From Herpetosiphonaceae bacterium (GTDB lineage Bacteria; Chloroflexota; Chloroflexia; Chloroflexales; Kallotenuaceae): a stretch of 49,037 nt of DNA. Positions 1-8,609 of the stretch are shown piece after piece (the stretch's first letter is position 1; every line of letters begins with the position of its first letter). The DNA is taken from positions 1,352 to 50,388 of the forward strand of contig JACDGP010000029.1 of assembly GCA_013821605.1 (NCBI GenBank), read 5' to 3'. The notes under the pieces were generated by a model, which was not told the origin of the DNA, ran no database searches, and was given only the letters and a program-made list of their open reading frames with translations. A program made the position numbers and the translations under genes.

Positions 1-135
1 CACTTTGCTGTCTTCTGGAAAAAACGTATCTCTAATCTAGCGCTTCGGGTAGGTGGCTGTGCTTGCTCTCTGCCAGCAGCGCCTCGTCAGCCACGAGCGG
101 GACGTGGTATGCTCCTGGCATAGGAGCATATAGCT

Positions 136-2109
136 ATGTTTGGTGGTTCTCCCAGCGGAAGCTGGTGGTCATTTGTGCGCTTCGACGAGGAACGGGACCG
201 ACCACAGATCAGCCGGGGGTTGCTACGACGGGTTGGGCAATACGCTCGGCCCTACCGTCACGCCATTATCTTGATGCTCGGCGCGATCCTGCTGGGGTCA
301 CTTTTGGGCTTGCTGCCACCGCTGCTGTTGCGCGATCTCATTGATCACGCGCTGCCGCATGCGGGTAGTCAGGGCAATCTCACGCGCTTAAGTTTGCTGG
401 CCGGCGGCATGATTATTTTGCCGCTGCTCACCGGCCTGCTTGATGTTTTTCAACGCAAGCACTCCTCCCAGGTCGGCGAAGGATTGATCTGTGATCTGCG
501 GGGCGCACTCTATGATCATATGCAGCGGATGGGATTGCGCTTTTTTACCAATACTAAAGCGGGTGAGTTGATCTCACGCTTAAATAATGACGTGATTGGT
601 GCACAACGGGCCGTGACCGGCACACTGGTCAGCATTATTACCAACATCGTCCTGCTGTGTATCACGCTTGCGATTATGATCTCGCTGGAATGGCGCTTGA
701 CGATCCTGGCCGTGCTGATTCTGCCACTGTTTATTCTGCCGGCGCGCCGGATTGGGCGCACACTACGGGATATCACGCGCCAACAACTGGAAGCCAATAG
801 CGCCATGAACGCCATGATGAACGAGACGCTCAACGTGAGCGGCGCGCTGTTGGTCAAGCTGTTTGGGCAACGCCAGCCGGAAGTTGATAAGTTTACGAAC
901 CGCGCACGCATCGTCCGTGACCGTGGCGTCGACCAGGCAGTATTATTCCGCTGGTTTTTCCTTGGCATCGGCCTAGCCTCGGCGATCGGCTCGGCGCTGG
1001 TCTTCTGGGTGGGTGGCTCACTGGCCATCCATGGTGGGCTTAGTGTTGGGACCCTGGTCGCCTTTACGGCCTACCTGACCCAGCTGTATAACCCCATCTC
1101 AGCCTTGACGAATGCGCGGGTTGATCTTGCAACCTCGCTGGTCTCTTTTGAGCGCGTCTTCGAGGTACTCGATCTGCCGATCGAGATTCGCGAGCCGGCT
1201 AATCCGGTCGTCTTGGAGCAGGTCAGTGGTCAGGTGCGCTTCGATCACGTGAGCTTCTCGTATTTCGAGATACCCGCTGAGGCAGCGATTGCGCTCTCGG
1301 CGCGTGACCGACCGCCGAGTCCGTTGCCGGTCGATGATGGCGCACAGGCCAACGGCAGCATCCCGCTCGTACATGTGCCACCCCGCTATTGGGCACTTGA
1401 GGACGTGAGCTTCGTGGTTGAGCCGGGTCAGATGGCGGCACTCGTTGGCCCCAGCGGATCGGGCAAAACAACGATTACCTACCTGCTGCCACGACTATAT
1501 GATGTCACACGCGGCCAGATCATGATCGATGGTCATGATGTCCGCGATCTGCCACTGGATACCTTAGCCCATGAGATCGGGATGGTGACGCAAGAGACCT
1601 ACCTGTTCCACGATACGATCGCGGCCAATCTGCGCTATGCGCGTTCTGAGGCTAGCGATGCCGAGCTTGAGGCGGCTTGCCAAGCGGCCAATATTCACGA
1701 CCTGATTATGCAGCTGCCGGAAGGGTATGCGACGGTGGTTGGTGAGCGCGGCTACCGCTTATCGGGGGGCGAAAAACAGCGCCTGTCACTGGCACGCGTA
1801 ATCTTGAAGGACCCGCGCATCCTCGTGCTGGACGAAGCGACATCATCGCTCGATTCCAACTCCGAGCGCGCGATTCAAATCGCTATGGAGACCGTCATGC
1901 GTGGCCGTACGACGCTGGTGATCGCCCACCGCTTATCTACGATCTTGCAAGCCGATACGATCCTGGTCCTCGAACATGGCGTGCTGCGTGAACAAGGTAC
2001 GCACGAAGTACTGCTTGCGGCGGGCGGTCTTTACGCCGAACTCTACACGACCCAATTTGCGGGCGACGAGCAAAAAACGAATGCTGAGGTTGGAGCAGAG
2101 CGAACATAA
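136..2109 (+). CDS. ABC exporter, fused membrane and ATPase domains
   Basis: Half-transporter of the MsbA/MDR type that would dimerise in the inner membrane and export a lipid, drug or peptide; the substrate cannot be read from sequence. An N-terminal six-helix membrane domain (about residues 35-330) is followed by the ATPase: Walker A GPSGSGKT at 438-445, signature LSGGE at 542-546, Walker B ILVLDE ending at E567, then the switch histidine in IAHRLS. ATG at 136 is preceded by AGGAG at 122-126. Oddity: about 40 extra, proline- and alanine-rich residues (roughly 377-417) lie between the A-loop strand and the strand leading to Walker A. The gene stands alone on the plus strand, convergent with the next gene. 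Family assignment is secure. Confidence 0.93.
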   Translation: MFGGSPSGSWWSFVRFDEERDRPQISRGLLRRVGQYARPYRHAIILMLGAILLGSLLGLLPPLLLRDLIDHALPHAGSQGNLTRLSLLAGGMIILPLLTGLLDVFQRKHSSQVGEGLICDLRGALYDHMQRMGLRFFTNTKAGELISRLNNDVIGAQRAVTGTLVSIITNIVLLCITLAIMISLEWRLTILAVLILPLFILPARRIGRTLRDITRQQLEANSAMNAMMNETLNVSGALLVKLFGQRQPEVDKFTNRARIVRDRGVDQAVLFRWFFLGIGLASAIGSALVFWVGGSLAIHGGLSVGTLVAFTAYLTQLYNPISALTNARVDLATSLVSFERVFEVLDLPIEIREPANPVVLEQVSGQVRFDHVSFSYFEIPAEAAIALSARDRPPSPLPVDDGAQANGSIPLVHVPPRYWALEDVSFVVEPGQMAALVGPSGSGKTTITYLLPRLYDVTRGQIMIDGHDVRDLPLDTLAHEIGMVTQETYLFHDTIAANLRYARSEASDAELEAACQAANIHDLIMQLPEGYATVVGERGYRLSGGEKQRLSLARVILKDPRILVLDEATSSLDSNSERAIQIAMETVMRGRTTLVIAHRLSTILQADTILVLEHGVLREQGTHEVLLAAGGLYAELYTTQFAGDEQKTNAEVGAERT

Positions 2110-2140
2110 CACTACCTCAGTGCTCCATCCACAGCCAGCC

Positions 2141-2962
2141 CTATGTAAGCTTGCCCAAAAAATCGAGCACGATACGGTTAAACTCCGCCGGCTGTTCCAG
2201 GTTGGGCAGGTGCGCGGTGCCATGCATCACGACCTTTTGTGCCTGTGGAACCTCTGCAGCCAGCAAGTCGGCGGTGCGTATAACATCAGGCTGATCCAGA
2301 TCGCCGACGATCAGTAGGGCCGGCACCTTGATCTCGCCGAGCCGGCCAACTGCAGGCGGCGCGAGCGACTCGTGTTTGCCTAGTCCCTCGGGTGCTTGGA
2401 GAGCGATGAGGTTCATCGCCCTAACTTTATCGCGGACATGCGGATCGACTTGGTCCGGCGTGCGCTGCGGACCATCGACCCAGACTTGCACCTCAAGCTC
2501 GGAGGCGCGTTCGAAATCGCCAGCCTGGCAGGCAGCATCAACCTCTTCGAACTGCTTGGGCGGCTCACCAGTGTATTCAAAGCCGTTTACCCCAGCGGCG
2601 ACGGGAATAAGCGCTGCCACAAGCTCTGGGTGCTCAAGCGTGAGGTCGATGATAGTGCTGCCGCCCATCGAGCAGCCCATGAGATAGGTCCGCTCGATGC
2701 CAAGAAAGCGGAGCAACTCGTACAGGTCATTGCGGCTCGAATACGACCCTGCCACCATCTGTGTTTGACCAAAGCCGCGCATGTCCCAGCGAATCACTTG
2801 ATAGTGGGGGGCAAAAGCCGCGACCTGATCATCCCACATGCGGTGATCGGCAATGCCAGCATGGGTCAGCACAAGGGGATGACCTGAGCCCGTAACGTCG
2901 TACCAGATCTGCGCACCATTGATAGAAGCAAAGCCGCTCCGAGGTTGTTGTGCTGTGGACAC
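2141..2962 (-). CDS. alpha/beta-fold hydrolase
   Basis: Cytoplasmic serine hydrolase of the alpha/beta fold, 273 residues, the usual size for the 3-oxoadipate enol-lactonase / esterase group. The likely triad is visible: Ser98 in the nucleophile elbow GCSMGG, Asp223 in GDLDQPD, and His251 in GTAHLPN. The oxyanion region is THAG (33-36) rather than the commoner HG motif. The start is GTG at 2962, with AAGGAG about 8 nt upstream. The substrate is unknown; hydrolases of this subgroup act on esters, lactones or C-C bonds. It lies downstream of the stress-protein gene in the same direction but has its own possible promoter in the 77-bp gap. Confidence 0.9.
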   Translation of the reverse strand: MSTAQQPRSGFASINGAQIWYDVTGSGHPLVLTHAGIADHRMWDDQVAAFAPHYQVIRWDMRGFGQTQMVAGSYSSRNDLYELLRFLGIERTYLMGCSMGGSTIIDLTLEHPELVAALIPVAAGVNGFEYTGEPPKQFEEVDAACQAGDFERASELEVQVWVDGPQRTPDQVDPHVRDKVRAMNLIALQAPEGLGKHESLAPPAVGRLGEIKVPALLIVGDLDQPDVIRTADLLAAEVPQAQKVVMHGTAHLPNLEQPAEFNRIVLDFLGKLT

Positions 2963-3010
2963 TCCAGTTCTCCTTATAGTTCTCGATCAGCGGTTAGCTG
3001 GCTTGTCCTG

Positions 3011-3039
3011 ATTGTACAGCACAGATGCGGATGCGTGAA
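3011..3039 (-). promoter_or_regulatory. possible sigma-70-type promoter of the hydrolase
   Basis: Read on the minus strand there is TTCACG (3039-3034), a 17-nt spacer and TACAAT (3016-3011), followed about 50 nt later by the hydrolase GTG. The match to TTGACA/TATAAT is moderate and the -35 touches the end of the upstream gene. This is a sequence match only. Confidence 0.35.
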
Positions 3040-3990
3040 TCACACATCGTGTAGGCGTTCTTCCGTCAGGCGCGGATGGAAGACGAGGACCGGTAGGTGG
3101 GTGCCCCGGATCACCTTATCGGCGGTACTCCCCAGCAGCAGCCGGCTCGGCCCATGCCGACCGTGTGTCGCCATCGCGATCGCGTCAAGCGCATGCTCCC
3201 GCGCATCCTGAAGAATAGCGCTCGCTGCTTGCTGCGCATACACAACTCGCGTCTGGACCCGCCCCTGCACACCTTGACGGTGCAGCCGGTCGGCGACCTG
3301 CTCCAAGTACGCAGCGGCCACATATTCCTGCTCCGCTTCGGCCTTGATACCTGCATCACCTACATACAGCACGGGATCGTAGCCAAGCAACATAAACGGC
3401 TCGGCGACGCGTAGGAGGGTGTAGGTGCTGTCCATGAGTGTGCCAAAGGCGACTACACGCTCCAGAATAGCTTCCGCTTCCGCCGAGCCGTCCAGTGGGA
3501 TCAAGATATGCTTGAAAGCGACGGGTTGCCGAAGTCCAGGCTGGCTCTCGTCCGGACGTTGCAGGAGCACGGGGATCACACTTTCGCGAACGATCATGTC
3601 GGCCGTGCTGCCAAGCCAGAAGCGTGCGAAGCCACCCCTGCCATGTGTGGTCATTACGGTCAGATCAACGTTGTGCGCGTGCTGATAGGCAATCAATGCA
3701 GGCACGACCGGTGCATCAAGGAGTGTCGTACTGACGTTCAAGGCACCACTGCTTGTTACACGTCTACGCAGTTGCTCCAGATAGACCAACTCTCGGTCGC
3801 GTGCGTCCGCATCAGCCTGTGGATCAAGGTCGTTGATCGGTAGGCCCTCGACATCGGTCGTTATGATGGGAACGTGGACCTGCACCAGGTGGACAACAGC
3901 GTTGGCATGGCGCGCCAGCATCTCGACGGTTGGTAATGCTTGCTCACTAAATGTCGAGCCATCAACAGGGATCAGGATCGATTGATACAT
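3040..3990 (-). CDS. tandem-domain universal stress protein
   Basis: Two UspA domains in one 316-residue chain (about 1-148 and 157-310). Each begins with the IL(I)PxDGS strand and carries the ATP-binding signature G-2x-G-9x-G-S: GRGG 117-120 with GS 127-128, and GRHG 277-280 with GS 287-288. Proteins of this form bind ATP in the cytoplasm and are induced by stress, hypoxia or stationary phase. The reading frame extends further upstream, but ATG at 3990 is chosen because AAGGAGGG sits just before it and the first strand starts at residue 3. It is divergent from acetate kinase, and the shared intergenic region carries the repeated promoter element. Confidence 0.93.
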   Translation of the reverse strand: MYQSILIPVDGSTFSEQALPTVEMLARHANAVVHLVQVHVPIITTDVEGLPINDLDPQADADARDRELVYLEQLRRRVTSSGALNVSTTLLDAPVVPALIAYQHAHNVDLTVMTTHGRGGFARFWLGSTADMIVRESVIPVLLQRPDESQPGLRQPVAFKHILIPLDGSAEAEAILERVVAFGTLMDSTYTLLRVAEPFMLLGYDPVLYVGDAGIKAEAEQEYVAAAYLEQVADRLHRQGVQGRVQTRVVYAQQAASAILQDAREHALDAIAMATHGRHGPSRLLLGSTADKVIRGTHLPVLVFHPRLTEERLHDV

Positions 3991-4056
3991 ACAAGCCCTC
4001 CTTGCGGTCGAGTCGCAGGATAGACCGGATCGACCGGTCATAGCGGTAAGGGTTCA

Positions 4057-4070
4057 TTACCGGTCGTGAC
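4057..4070 (+). promoter_or_regulatory. repeated promoter element, copy 1 (usp side)
   Basis: TTACCGGTCGTGAC, 67 bp upstream of the stress-protein ATG. Its first 13 bases recur exactly, inverted, upstream of the multicopper oxidase (12604-12617), and the element aligns without gaps with 6781-6794. Resemblance to the DoxX copy continues downstream to a shared CACTCACT. A palindrome GACCGGTC lies nearby at 4032-4039. Probably a transcription-factor site; the factor is unknown. Confidence 0.5.
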
Positions 4071-4149
4071 AAACTCACCACTCACTATGCTCCGCGATAG
4101 TTAATGACGCAGAGCAGCAATCACTACACGTCCAGTTTGATGGCCAAAG

Positions 4150-4165
4150 CATAACGGTGCGTGAA
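4150..4165 (+). promoter_or_regulatory. repeated promoter element, copy 2 (ackA side)
   Basis: CATAACGGTGCGTGAA, 77 bp before the acetate kinase ATG. The identical 16-mer occurs at 6909-6924 before the reductase-like gene, and both are followed about 10 nt later by a weaker shared stretch (CTCTACGTTCTG versus CTCCATGTTCTG). Its last 14 bases align with copy 1 over the CGTGA core. Confidence 0.55.
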
Positions 4166-4201
4166 GAAGGCTCTACGTTCTGGTCGTGCTTCCGGAATGA
4201 T

Positions 4202-4225
4202 ATAGTGGTACCGTATCGCCACTAT
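4202..4225 (+). promoter_or_regulatory. inverted repeat in ackA leader (possible operator)
   Basis: ATAGTGG and CCACTAT form a perfect 7-bp inverted repeat with a 10-nt spacer. It overlaps a possible -10 (TATAGT, 4201-4206) and ends a few bases before the AAGGGG ribosome-binding site. It could be an operator or an mRNA hairpin controlling ackA. Confidence 0.4.
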
Positions 4226-4241
4226 TGATAAGGGGTGCTTG

Positions 4242-5450
4242 ATGGATCAAACGATTCGTGTGCTCACGATCAATACCGGTTCGTCGAGCCTGAAGGCGGC
4301 GGTCTATGAGGTCGCGGCTGCGGAGACATTGGCCGTCGCTGTAGAAGTCGAGCGGATCGGTCAGGCAGGAAGTCGCCTACACGCAGCCGACGCAAATGGT
4401 CGTCCGCTGCACGATCAGCAACTAGATCTCGCAACTCACGCAGCCGCATTAGAAGCAGTGCTGGCTTGGCTCACTGAGCAGGGCTGGACCACGCAACTTC
4501 AAGCCGCGGGCCACCGCGTGGTGCATGGCGGTCAGCACTATCGCGAACCACACATCCTCACGCCCGCGATCTTCGCGGCGTTGGAACAGGTCGTCGAACT
4601 CGCCCCCGAGCACCTTCCGCAGGCACTCGCTGCCATGCAGACCTTGACCAAGGCCTATCCCTCACTTCCGCAGGTCGTCTGCTTCGATACAGCCTTTCAC
4701 CGCCAGATGCCGCGCGTGGCACAGTTGTTTGCTCTGCCGCGTCATTTACTGGATGCAGGATTGATGCGCTATGGCTTTCATGGGCTGTCGTACGAATACA
4801 TCATGCACGAGTTGCAGCATATCGACCCTGCCGCAGCTCAGGGACGGATCATCGTTGCGCATCTAGGCAATGGCGCGAGTATGGCCGCCGTACGTGACGG
4901 CATGGGCATCGACACGACGATGGGCTTTACCCCCACGGGCGGCTTGGTGATGGGCACCCGCAGCGGCGACCTTGACCCGGGCATCTTGGTGTATCTGCTC
5001 CAAGCGCAGGGGCTGAAGCCCACCGAACTGAGCCAGATCCTAAACAAGCAGGCCGGTTTACTCGGCGTTTCCAGCAGGAGCAGCGACATGCAGGACCTGC
5101 TGAGCAACGAAGCAGTTGATCCGCATGTCGCCGAAGCTATCGAGTTGTTTTGCTACCAGGCCAAAAAGTTTGTGGGTGCGCTCACGGCCGCACTCGGCGG
5201 CCTCGATACGTTCGTGTTTACCGGTGGAATTGGGCAACATGCATCACCGATCCGCACGCGCATCTGTGCCGGCCTGGAGTTCCTTGGCATCCAACTCAAT
5301 GCGGGGCGCAATGCTGCCCATGATGCCGTTATTTCCCACACCGATAGCGCAGTCGTCGTACGCGTGATGGCGACCGACGAGGATCGCATGATCGCACGCC
5401 ATACCTATCATCTTATAACTGGAGGAGGAGGATTCCATGTGGAGGTTTGA
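4242..5450 (+). CDS. ackA: acetate kinase
   Basis: Cytoplasmic enzyme interconverting acetate + ATP and acetyl phosphate + ADP. Full length at 402 residues. Family residues are present: NTGSSS with Asn11, RVVHGG with Arg92, FDTAFH with Asp149, GFHGLS with His180, HLGNGAS, the GTRSGD loop with Arg240, FTGGIG, and Glu380 in ATDEDR. ATG at 4242 is preferred over an in-frame TTG three bases earlier because AAGGGG is 7 nt upstream. Its end overlaps the phosphoketolase start by 14 nt, and its last codons contain that gene's GGAGGAGGAGG ribosome-binding site. The pair is the usual xfp-ackA unit, in which phosphoketolase-derived acetyl phosphate is turned into ATP; here only ackA is intact. Confidence 0.97.
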   Translation: MDQTIRVLTINTGSSSLKAAVYEVAAAETLAVAVEVERIGQAGSRLHAADANGRPLHDQQLDLATHAAALEAVLAWLTEQGWTTQLQAAGHRVVHGGQHYREPHILTPAIFAALEQVVELAPEHLPQALAAMQTLTKAYPSLPQVVCFDTAFHRQMPRVAQLFALPRHLLDAGLMRYGFHGLSYEYIMHELQHIDPAAAQGRIIVAHLGNGASMAAVRDGMGIDTTMGFTPTGGLVMGTRSGDLDPGILVYLLQAQGLKPTELSQILNKQAGLLGVSSRSSDMQDLLSNEAVDPHVAEAIELFCYQAKKFVGALTAALGGLDTFVFTGGIGQHASPIRTRICAGLEFLGIQLNAGRNAAHDAVISHTDSAVVVRVMATDEDRMIARHTYHLITGGGGFHVEV

Positions 5451-6117
5451 TTCCGCGATCTCAAGTGCTGTCCGCAGCGACGACGCTGCGCCACCCGCGC
5501 CGGTCGAAGCTGCAGCCGGACCATTGTCGACTGAAGCGCTTAACCAGATGCAGTGCTACTGGCAGGCGACCAACTACCTCACGATCGGCCAGATTTACTT
5601 GCGCGATAACCCGCTTCTGCGCGAACCGTTGCGCCCCGAGCATATCAAGCCGCGCTTGCTCGGCCATTGAGGCACCTCGCCCGGCTTGAATTTGCTCTAC
5701 GTACATCTCAATCGCCTCATTCGAGAGCATGACGCCAACATGATCTTTCTCGCCGGTCCGGGGCATGGTGGACCGGCCCTGCTGGCGAACGTCTACCTTG
5801 AAGGCACCTATTCCGAGGTGTATCCGGAGATCACGCAGGATGCGGCGGGTATGCTGCGCCTGTTTTACCAGTTTTCGACCCCCGGTGGCGTCCCCAGCCA
5901 TGTTAGCGTGCCTCCACCTGACTCGATTCATGAAGGAGGTGAGCTCGGCTATGTGTTAGCCCACGCGTTTGGTGCCGCCTTCGATAATCCCGATTTGATC
6001 GTCGCTGCCGTCATCGGCGACGGTGAAGCAGAAACCGCGCCGTTAGAAGCTCCGAGTGATCGCATGTTGTGGAACAGCTATTCAGTGCGCAGCGCAGCTT
6101 TGGCATTGCGGTGCTGA
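5437..6117 (+). pseudogene. xfp: phosphoketolase remnant (nonsense mutation, 3' truncated)
   Basis: N-terminal third of xylulose-5-phosphate / fructose-6-phosphate phosphoketolase, the thiamine-diphosphate enzyme that makes acetyl phosphate. The frame opens at ATG 5437 behind a very strong ribosome-binding site and matches the family up to LLGH (residue 77). There TGA (5668-5670) stands where the family has Trp in the HWGTSPG motif. The same frame continues with recognisable sequence ([34 protein letters not shown]) until about 6045, then becomes unrelated and stops at 6117. Intact enzymes are near 800 residues, so the transketolase-like core and C-terminus are absent. The tail overlaps the 3' end of the convergent DoxX gene, suggesting a deletion joined the two. 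Confidence 0.9.
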
Positions 6118-6683
6118 AAGAGTGTTCCTGGTTCTCCAGGTACTCCGAGAAAAGGGAGCGCCCAACGATCCAAGCCCCAGTAGCCAGCGACACGCCACGC
6201 TAGTACAAGCCAGGTCGCCAGGATGAAGAGCATCGGATTGGTCGAAACGGTACCGGCCAGGAGGTAGTTCGCGTTCATAAAGCCACCAAAGAAGGCCGCG
6301 ATGCCTGTCAATAGCCCGGTGATCAGCGCCAAGCCAACCAGGATCTCGCCGAAGGTCACCATATACGAAAAGAGCGCAGCATGGGGAAGCACGGCGTGTT
6401 GCAGGAACCAGGAGTACCAAGCCGCGACATCCGGGTGGTCACCACTGGTCTTCTTCAAGGCACCTTGGGCAAAACCATTGAGAGCTGCTCCCGCTTTGGC
6501 ACCGGTCCATACACCCGCCGGATTGGTCAGTTTCTCCCAGCCTGCGACCAGCCATTCCCAGCCCACATACAGGCGGATGATGAGCCACAGCGTCGCGAGG
6601 CGGGTATCGGCGAACAACAGGCGGGCGATGGCCGGTTCAGGAATCTCGGTGATCGAACGGGCTGACGTGAGATTGGTACTCAT
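6078..6683 (-). CDS. DoxX/DoxD-family membrane protein
   Basis: Small four-helix membrane protein of 201 residues in the DoxX group, related to the DoxD subunit of thiosulfate:quinone oxidoreductase. Hydrophobic segments follow a short polar N-terminus; the segment after the first helix has the typical [12 protein letters not shown] pattern, and the second half ([12 protein letters not shown], then a [11 protein letters not shown]-type helix) is also typical. ATG at 6683 is chosen because AAGGAAAAGGAAA lies immediately upstream; the frame extends further but without a start signal. It is divergent from the reductase-like gene across a promoter region with two repeated elements, and convergent with the dead phosphoketolase. 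A role in redox or membrane stress is inferred only. Confidence 0.85.
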   Translation of the reverse strand: MSTNLTSARSITEIPEPAIARLLFADTRLATLWLIIRLYVGWEWLVAGWEKLTNPAGVWTGAKAGAALNGFAQGALKKTSGDHPDVAAWYSWFLQHAVLPHAALFSYMVTFGEILVGLALITGLLTGIAAFFGGFMNANYLLAGTVSTNPMLFILATWLVLAWRVAGYWGLDRWALPFLGVPGEPGTLFQHRNAKAALRTE

Positions 6684-6779
6684 TTTCCTTTTCCTTCCGC
6701 TGTAGCGCATTTTCAACAGTTGAGCGCTACCACGTGAAGCAGTATAGGTCGTGCCTGGCACAGCACCAGGGAAGACTCA

Positions 6780-6794
6780 ATAACCTGTCGTGAC
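6780..6794 (+). promoter_or_regulatory. repeated promoter element, copy 3 (doxX side)
   Basis: ATAACCTGTCGTGAC, 97 bp upstream of the DoxX ATG. Over the 22 bases beginning CGTGAC it matches the usp copy at 17 positions with no gap, including a terminal CACTCACT-like run. The 342-bp divergent region 6684-7025 also holds copy 4 and otherwise shows no gene. Confidence 0.5.
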
Positions 6795-6908
6795 GAAAAC
6801 GCAACTCACTGAACGTGGCACGAGACTATGAGTACATCGTCCGGCGAGGTCCATCTCCGGGCTCCTCATGCTGTCCGTCTTGAGTGCGTCCCTTTCTGGT
6901 TGACAAAA

Positions 6909-6924
6909 CATAACGGTGCGTGAA
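6909..6924 (+). promoter_or_regulatory. repeated promoter element, copy 4 (reductase side)
   Basis: CATAACGGTGCGTGAA, identical over 16 bases to the copy before ackA (4150-4165), and 102 bp before the reductase-like ATG. An exact 16-mer in two separate promoters in one window is unlikely by chance. Confidence 0.55.
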
Positions 6925-7025
6925 CACCCCTCCATGTTCTGCCAACGTATGCCGGAGTACAGTCTTGCAATCACCATGCGGTGTGTCATGAAGGTCTTGG
7001 TCGTCAACGATTTTACGGAGGTCGC

Positions 7026-7954
7026 ATGTATGACATAATTGTTATCGGGGGAGGGCCTGCGGCACTCTCGGCTATACAGTATGCCCATGGCAAACAACTC
7101 AAGGCAGTGATGCTATGCGAGACGCTCGGTGGGAAGGTCGATTGGATCCAGCGCCAAGCTGGAGACGAACAGCAACTCCCGTTCCCGGGCGTCGATATGG
7201 TGCGCCCGCTGATCAACTGGATGAGCCAGCATACGGATTATGTGATGCGTGATCGCGTGCGTAGTGTTGCTGAAGGACTGAATGGCTTCGAGGTGACCAC
7301 CGATAGGATGGGGTATTGCCTGCTGTGACCGTGGTTGTTGCGACCGGCGCCAGCCCGCTGTATTTACATGTGCCTGGAGCAGCGCGGTTGTTGGATCATG
7401 GGCTGCATTATTCGATCACAACCCATGCCTTTCGTAGTGCCGGGAAATCGGTAGCCGTGATTGGAGGCACACCACGTTCCTTGCGCGGAGCAGCGGAACT
7501 GCTGCGTACTACCGAACAGATCTACCTGATCACCGCCAACCGTGGAATGCTGGCTACGCCACTCGGTCGTGCATTGCACCAACAGGCCAACGTGGAGGTA
7601 CTCGACAACGCAACGATCAAGGAGGTAGTCGGCGTTCACAGCGTCGAAGCCGTCTTCATCGAGAGCGCGGGATATGGGCGATGTCTGCCGGTCCAGCAGC
7701 TGTTTGTGGACTTGGGATTGGCGCCGAACAGTGCTTTGGTGCAGGGTCTGGTTACAACCGATGCCGGTGGCTTTATCAGCGTTGACCCGCGCAATGCCAC
7801 GAGTATGCCAGGCATCTTCGCCGCAGGGGATGTCACGACCGCAATGGCGGAGCAGATGGCTGTGGCCCTAGGAGACGGCGTGCGTGCGGCCCAAAGCGCA
7901 TACGATTACATACTGACCACCGCTCTTACAGTGCGGATCAATATGGTCCATTGA
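7026..7954 (+). pseudogene. thioredoxin-reductase-like flavoprotein, frameshifted
   Basis: The first frame (ATG 7026, behind ACGGAGG) encodes the FAD-binding start YDIIVIGGGPAA and runs to a stop at 7328. The family continues in another frame from about 7305 (DGVLPAVTVVVATGA) through a nucleotide-binding segment (SVAVIGGTPRS) to the C-terminal FAD motif GIFAAGDVTT and the stop at 7954. The join needs a single net frame change near 7304-7307, where about one base appears lost or two gained. Two further departures: the CxxC pair expected before the NADPH domain is replaced by Ser-Ile-Thr-Thr, and the NADPH motif reads GGTPRS instead of GGGxxA. It is therefore not a classical thioredoxin reductase even if the frameshift is a sequencing error. 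Confidence 0.8.
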
Positions 7955-8120
7955 TAGAATCCAGCGCATCTGGAAACCATGAAACGTAACTCTACCAGCG
8001 GTGACCGGTACCAGTTACCCGGCGAGGTAGTGAGCTCATTACCAAGGGTAAAGCTAGCTCTGCTTTGGCCGTCGTTGCTCTTACTACAGTACCTTCACCT
8101 ATCATGAATAGAGGTAAAAG
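7955..8120 (+). promoter_or_regulatory. upstream region of CBS gene with palindrome
   Basis: This 166-bp gap contains a perfect inverted repeat TTACC-AAG-GGTAA (8039-8051), a core match to the regional element (GACCGGTA, 8003-8010, equal to TACCGGTC on the other strand), and a weaker relative TTACCCGGCG at 8015-8024. The gene's ribosome-binding site is GAGGTAA, just before ATG 8121. Confidence 0.35.
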
Positions 8121-8609
8121 ATGTCAGGAATATCTATACGCGCGTTGATGAGCGCACCCGTCATTGCTGTCTCGCCGCAAACGCGGCTGCCCCATATTAA
8201 GAGCCGCATGGAGGAGCACCACATCCGTCGTCTGCCCGTCGTCGAGCATGATCATCTGATCGGCATAATCAGCTTAGGCGATGTCCGGAATGCGTTGCCC
8301 TCCGACGCCATCACCCTCAGCATCTATGAACTGACTAGTCTACTCTATAAAATCACGGCGAAGGACCTCATGCGAACGCCGGTCATCACCATCGAGGCCG
8401 ATGCACCGCTACTTGAGGCCGCACAGTGTATGTTGCAGCAGCGCGTGAGTGGGCTGCCGGTGCTGCAGAATGGGCAATTGGTCGGGATGGTGACAGAAAG
8501 TGATATCTTCCGCGCGCTGGTCGGTGGCCAGGTGGCCCTGCCCGAATCATACGTCGTGGTTGCGGACGAAGAACGAGGGCCCATGAACTCGGACCTACCG
8601 CTTGTCTAA
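8121..8609 (+). CDS. CBS-domain pair protein
   Basis: Stand-alone pair of cystathionine-beta-synthase domains (about residues 8-62 and 84-135 of 162), a module that usually binds adenine nucleotides and senses energy state. Both repeats show the MSAPVIAVSP / MRTPVITIEA opening and the LPVV-(x)n-GIISLGDV / LPVL-(x)n-GMVTESDI ending. There is no catalytic or transport domain attached. Proteins of this form are often co-induced with universal stress proteins in hypoxia or dormancy programmes (family knowledge), which agrees with its neighbours. It is followed directly by a strong hairpin. Confidence 0.93.
   Translation: MSGISIRALMSAPVIAVSPQTRLPHIKSRMEEHHIRRLPVVEHDHLIGIISLGDVRNALPSDAITLSIYELTSLLYKITAKDLMRTPVITIEADAPLLEAAQCMLQQRVSGLPVLQNGQLVGMVTESDIFRALVGGQVALPESYVVVADEERGPMNSDLPLV

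Noticed and set aside
1-135. Promoter or gene end before the first ABC gene
   Set aside because: A TATGCT-like box occurs near 108, but no convincing -35 partner; no coding sequence similar to a known family in 1-135.
2396-2887. 163-codon frame opposite the alpha/beta hydrolase
   Set aside because: Antisense shadow of a gene with a full catalytic triad; no ribosome-binding site or recognisable domain.
5668-5670. TGA in phosphoketolase read as Trp or selenocysteine
   Set aside because: Other genes here use TGG for Trp and TGA as normal stop (e.g., acetate kinase). The family residue is Trp, not Cys/Sec, and the gene is also truncated downstream.
7295-7330. Programmed frameshift in the reductase-like gene
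   Set aside because: No slippery heptamer, no nearby pseudoknot-like repeat, and the NADPH and CxxC motifs are also degraded; decay or sequence error is simpler.
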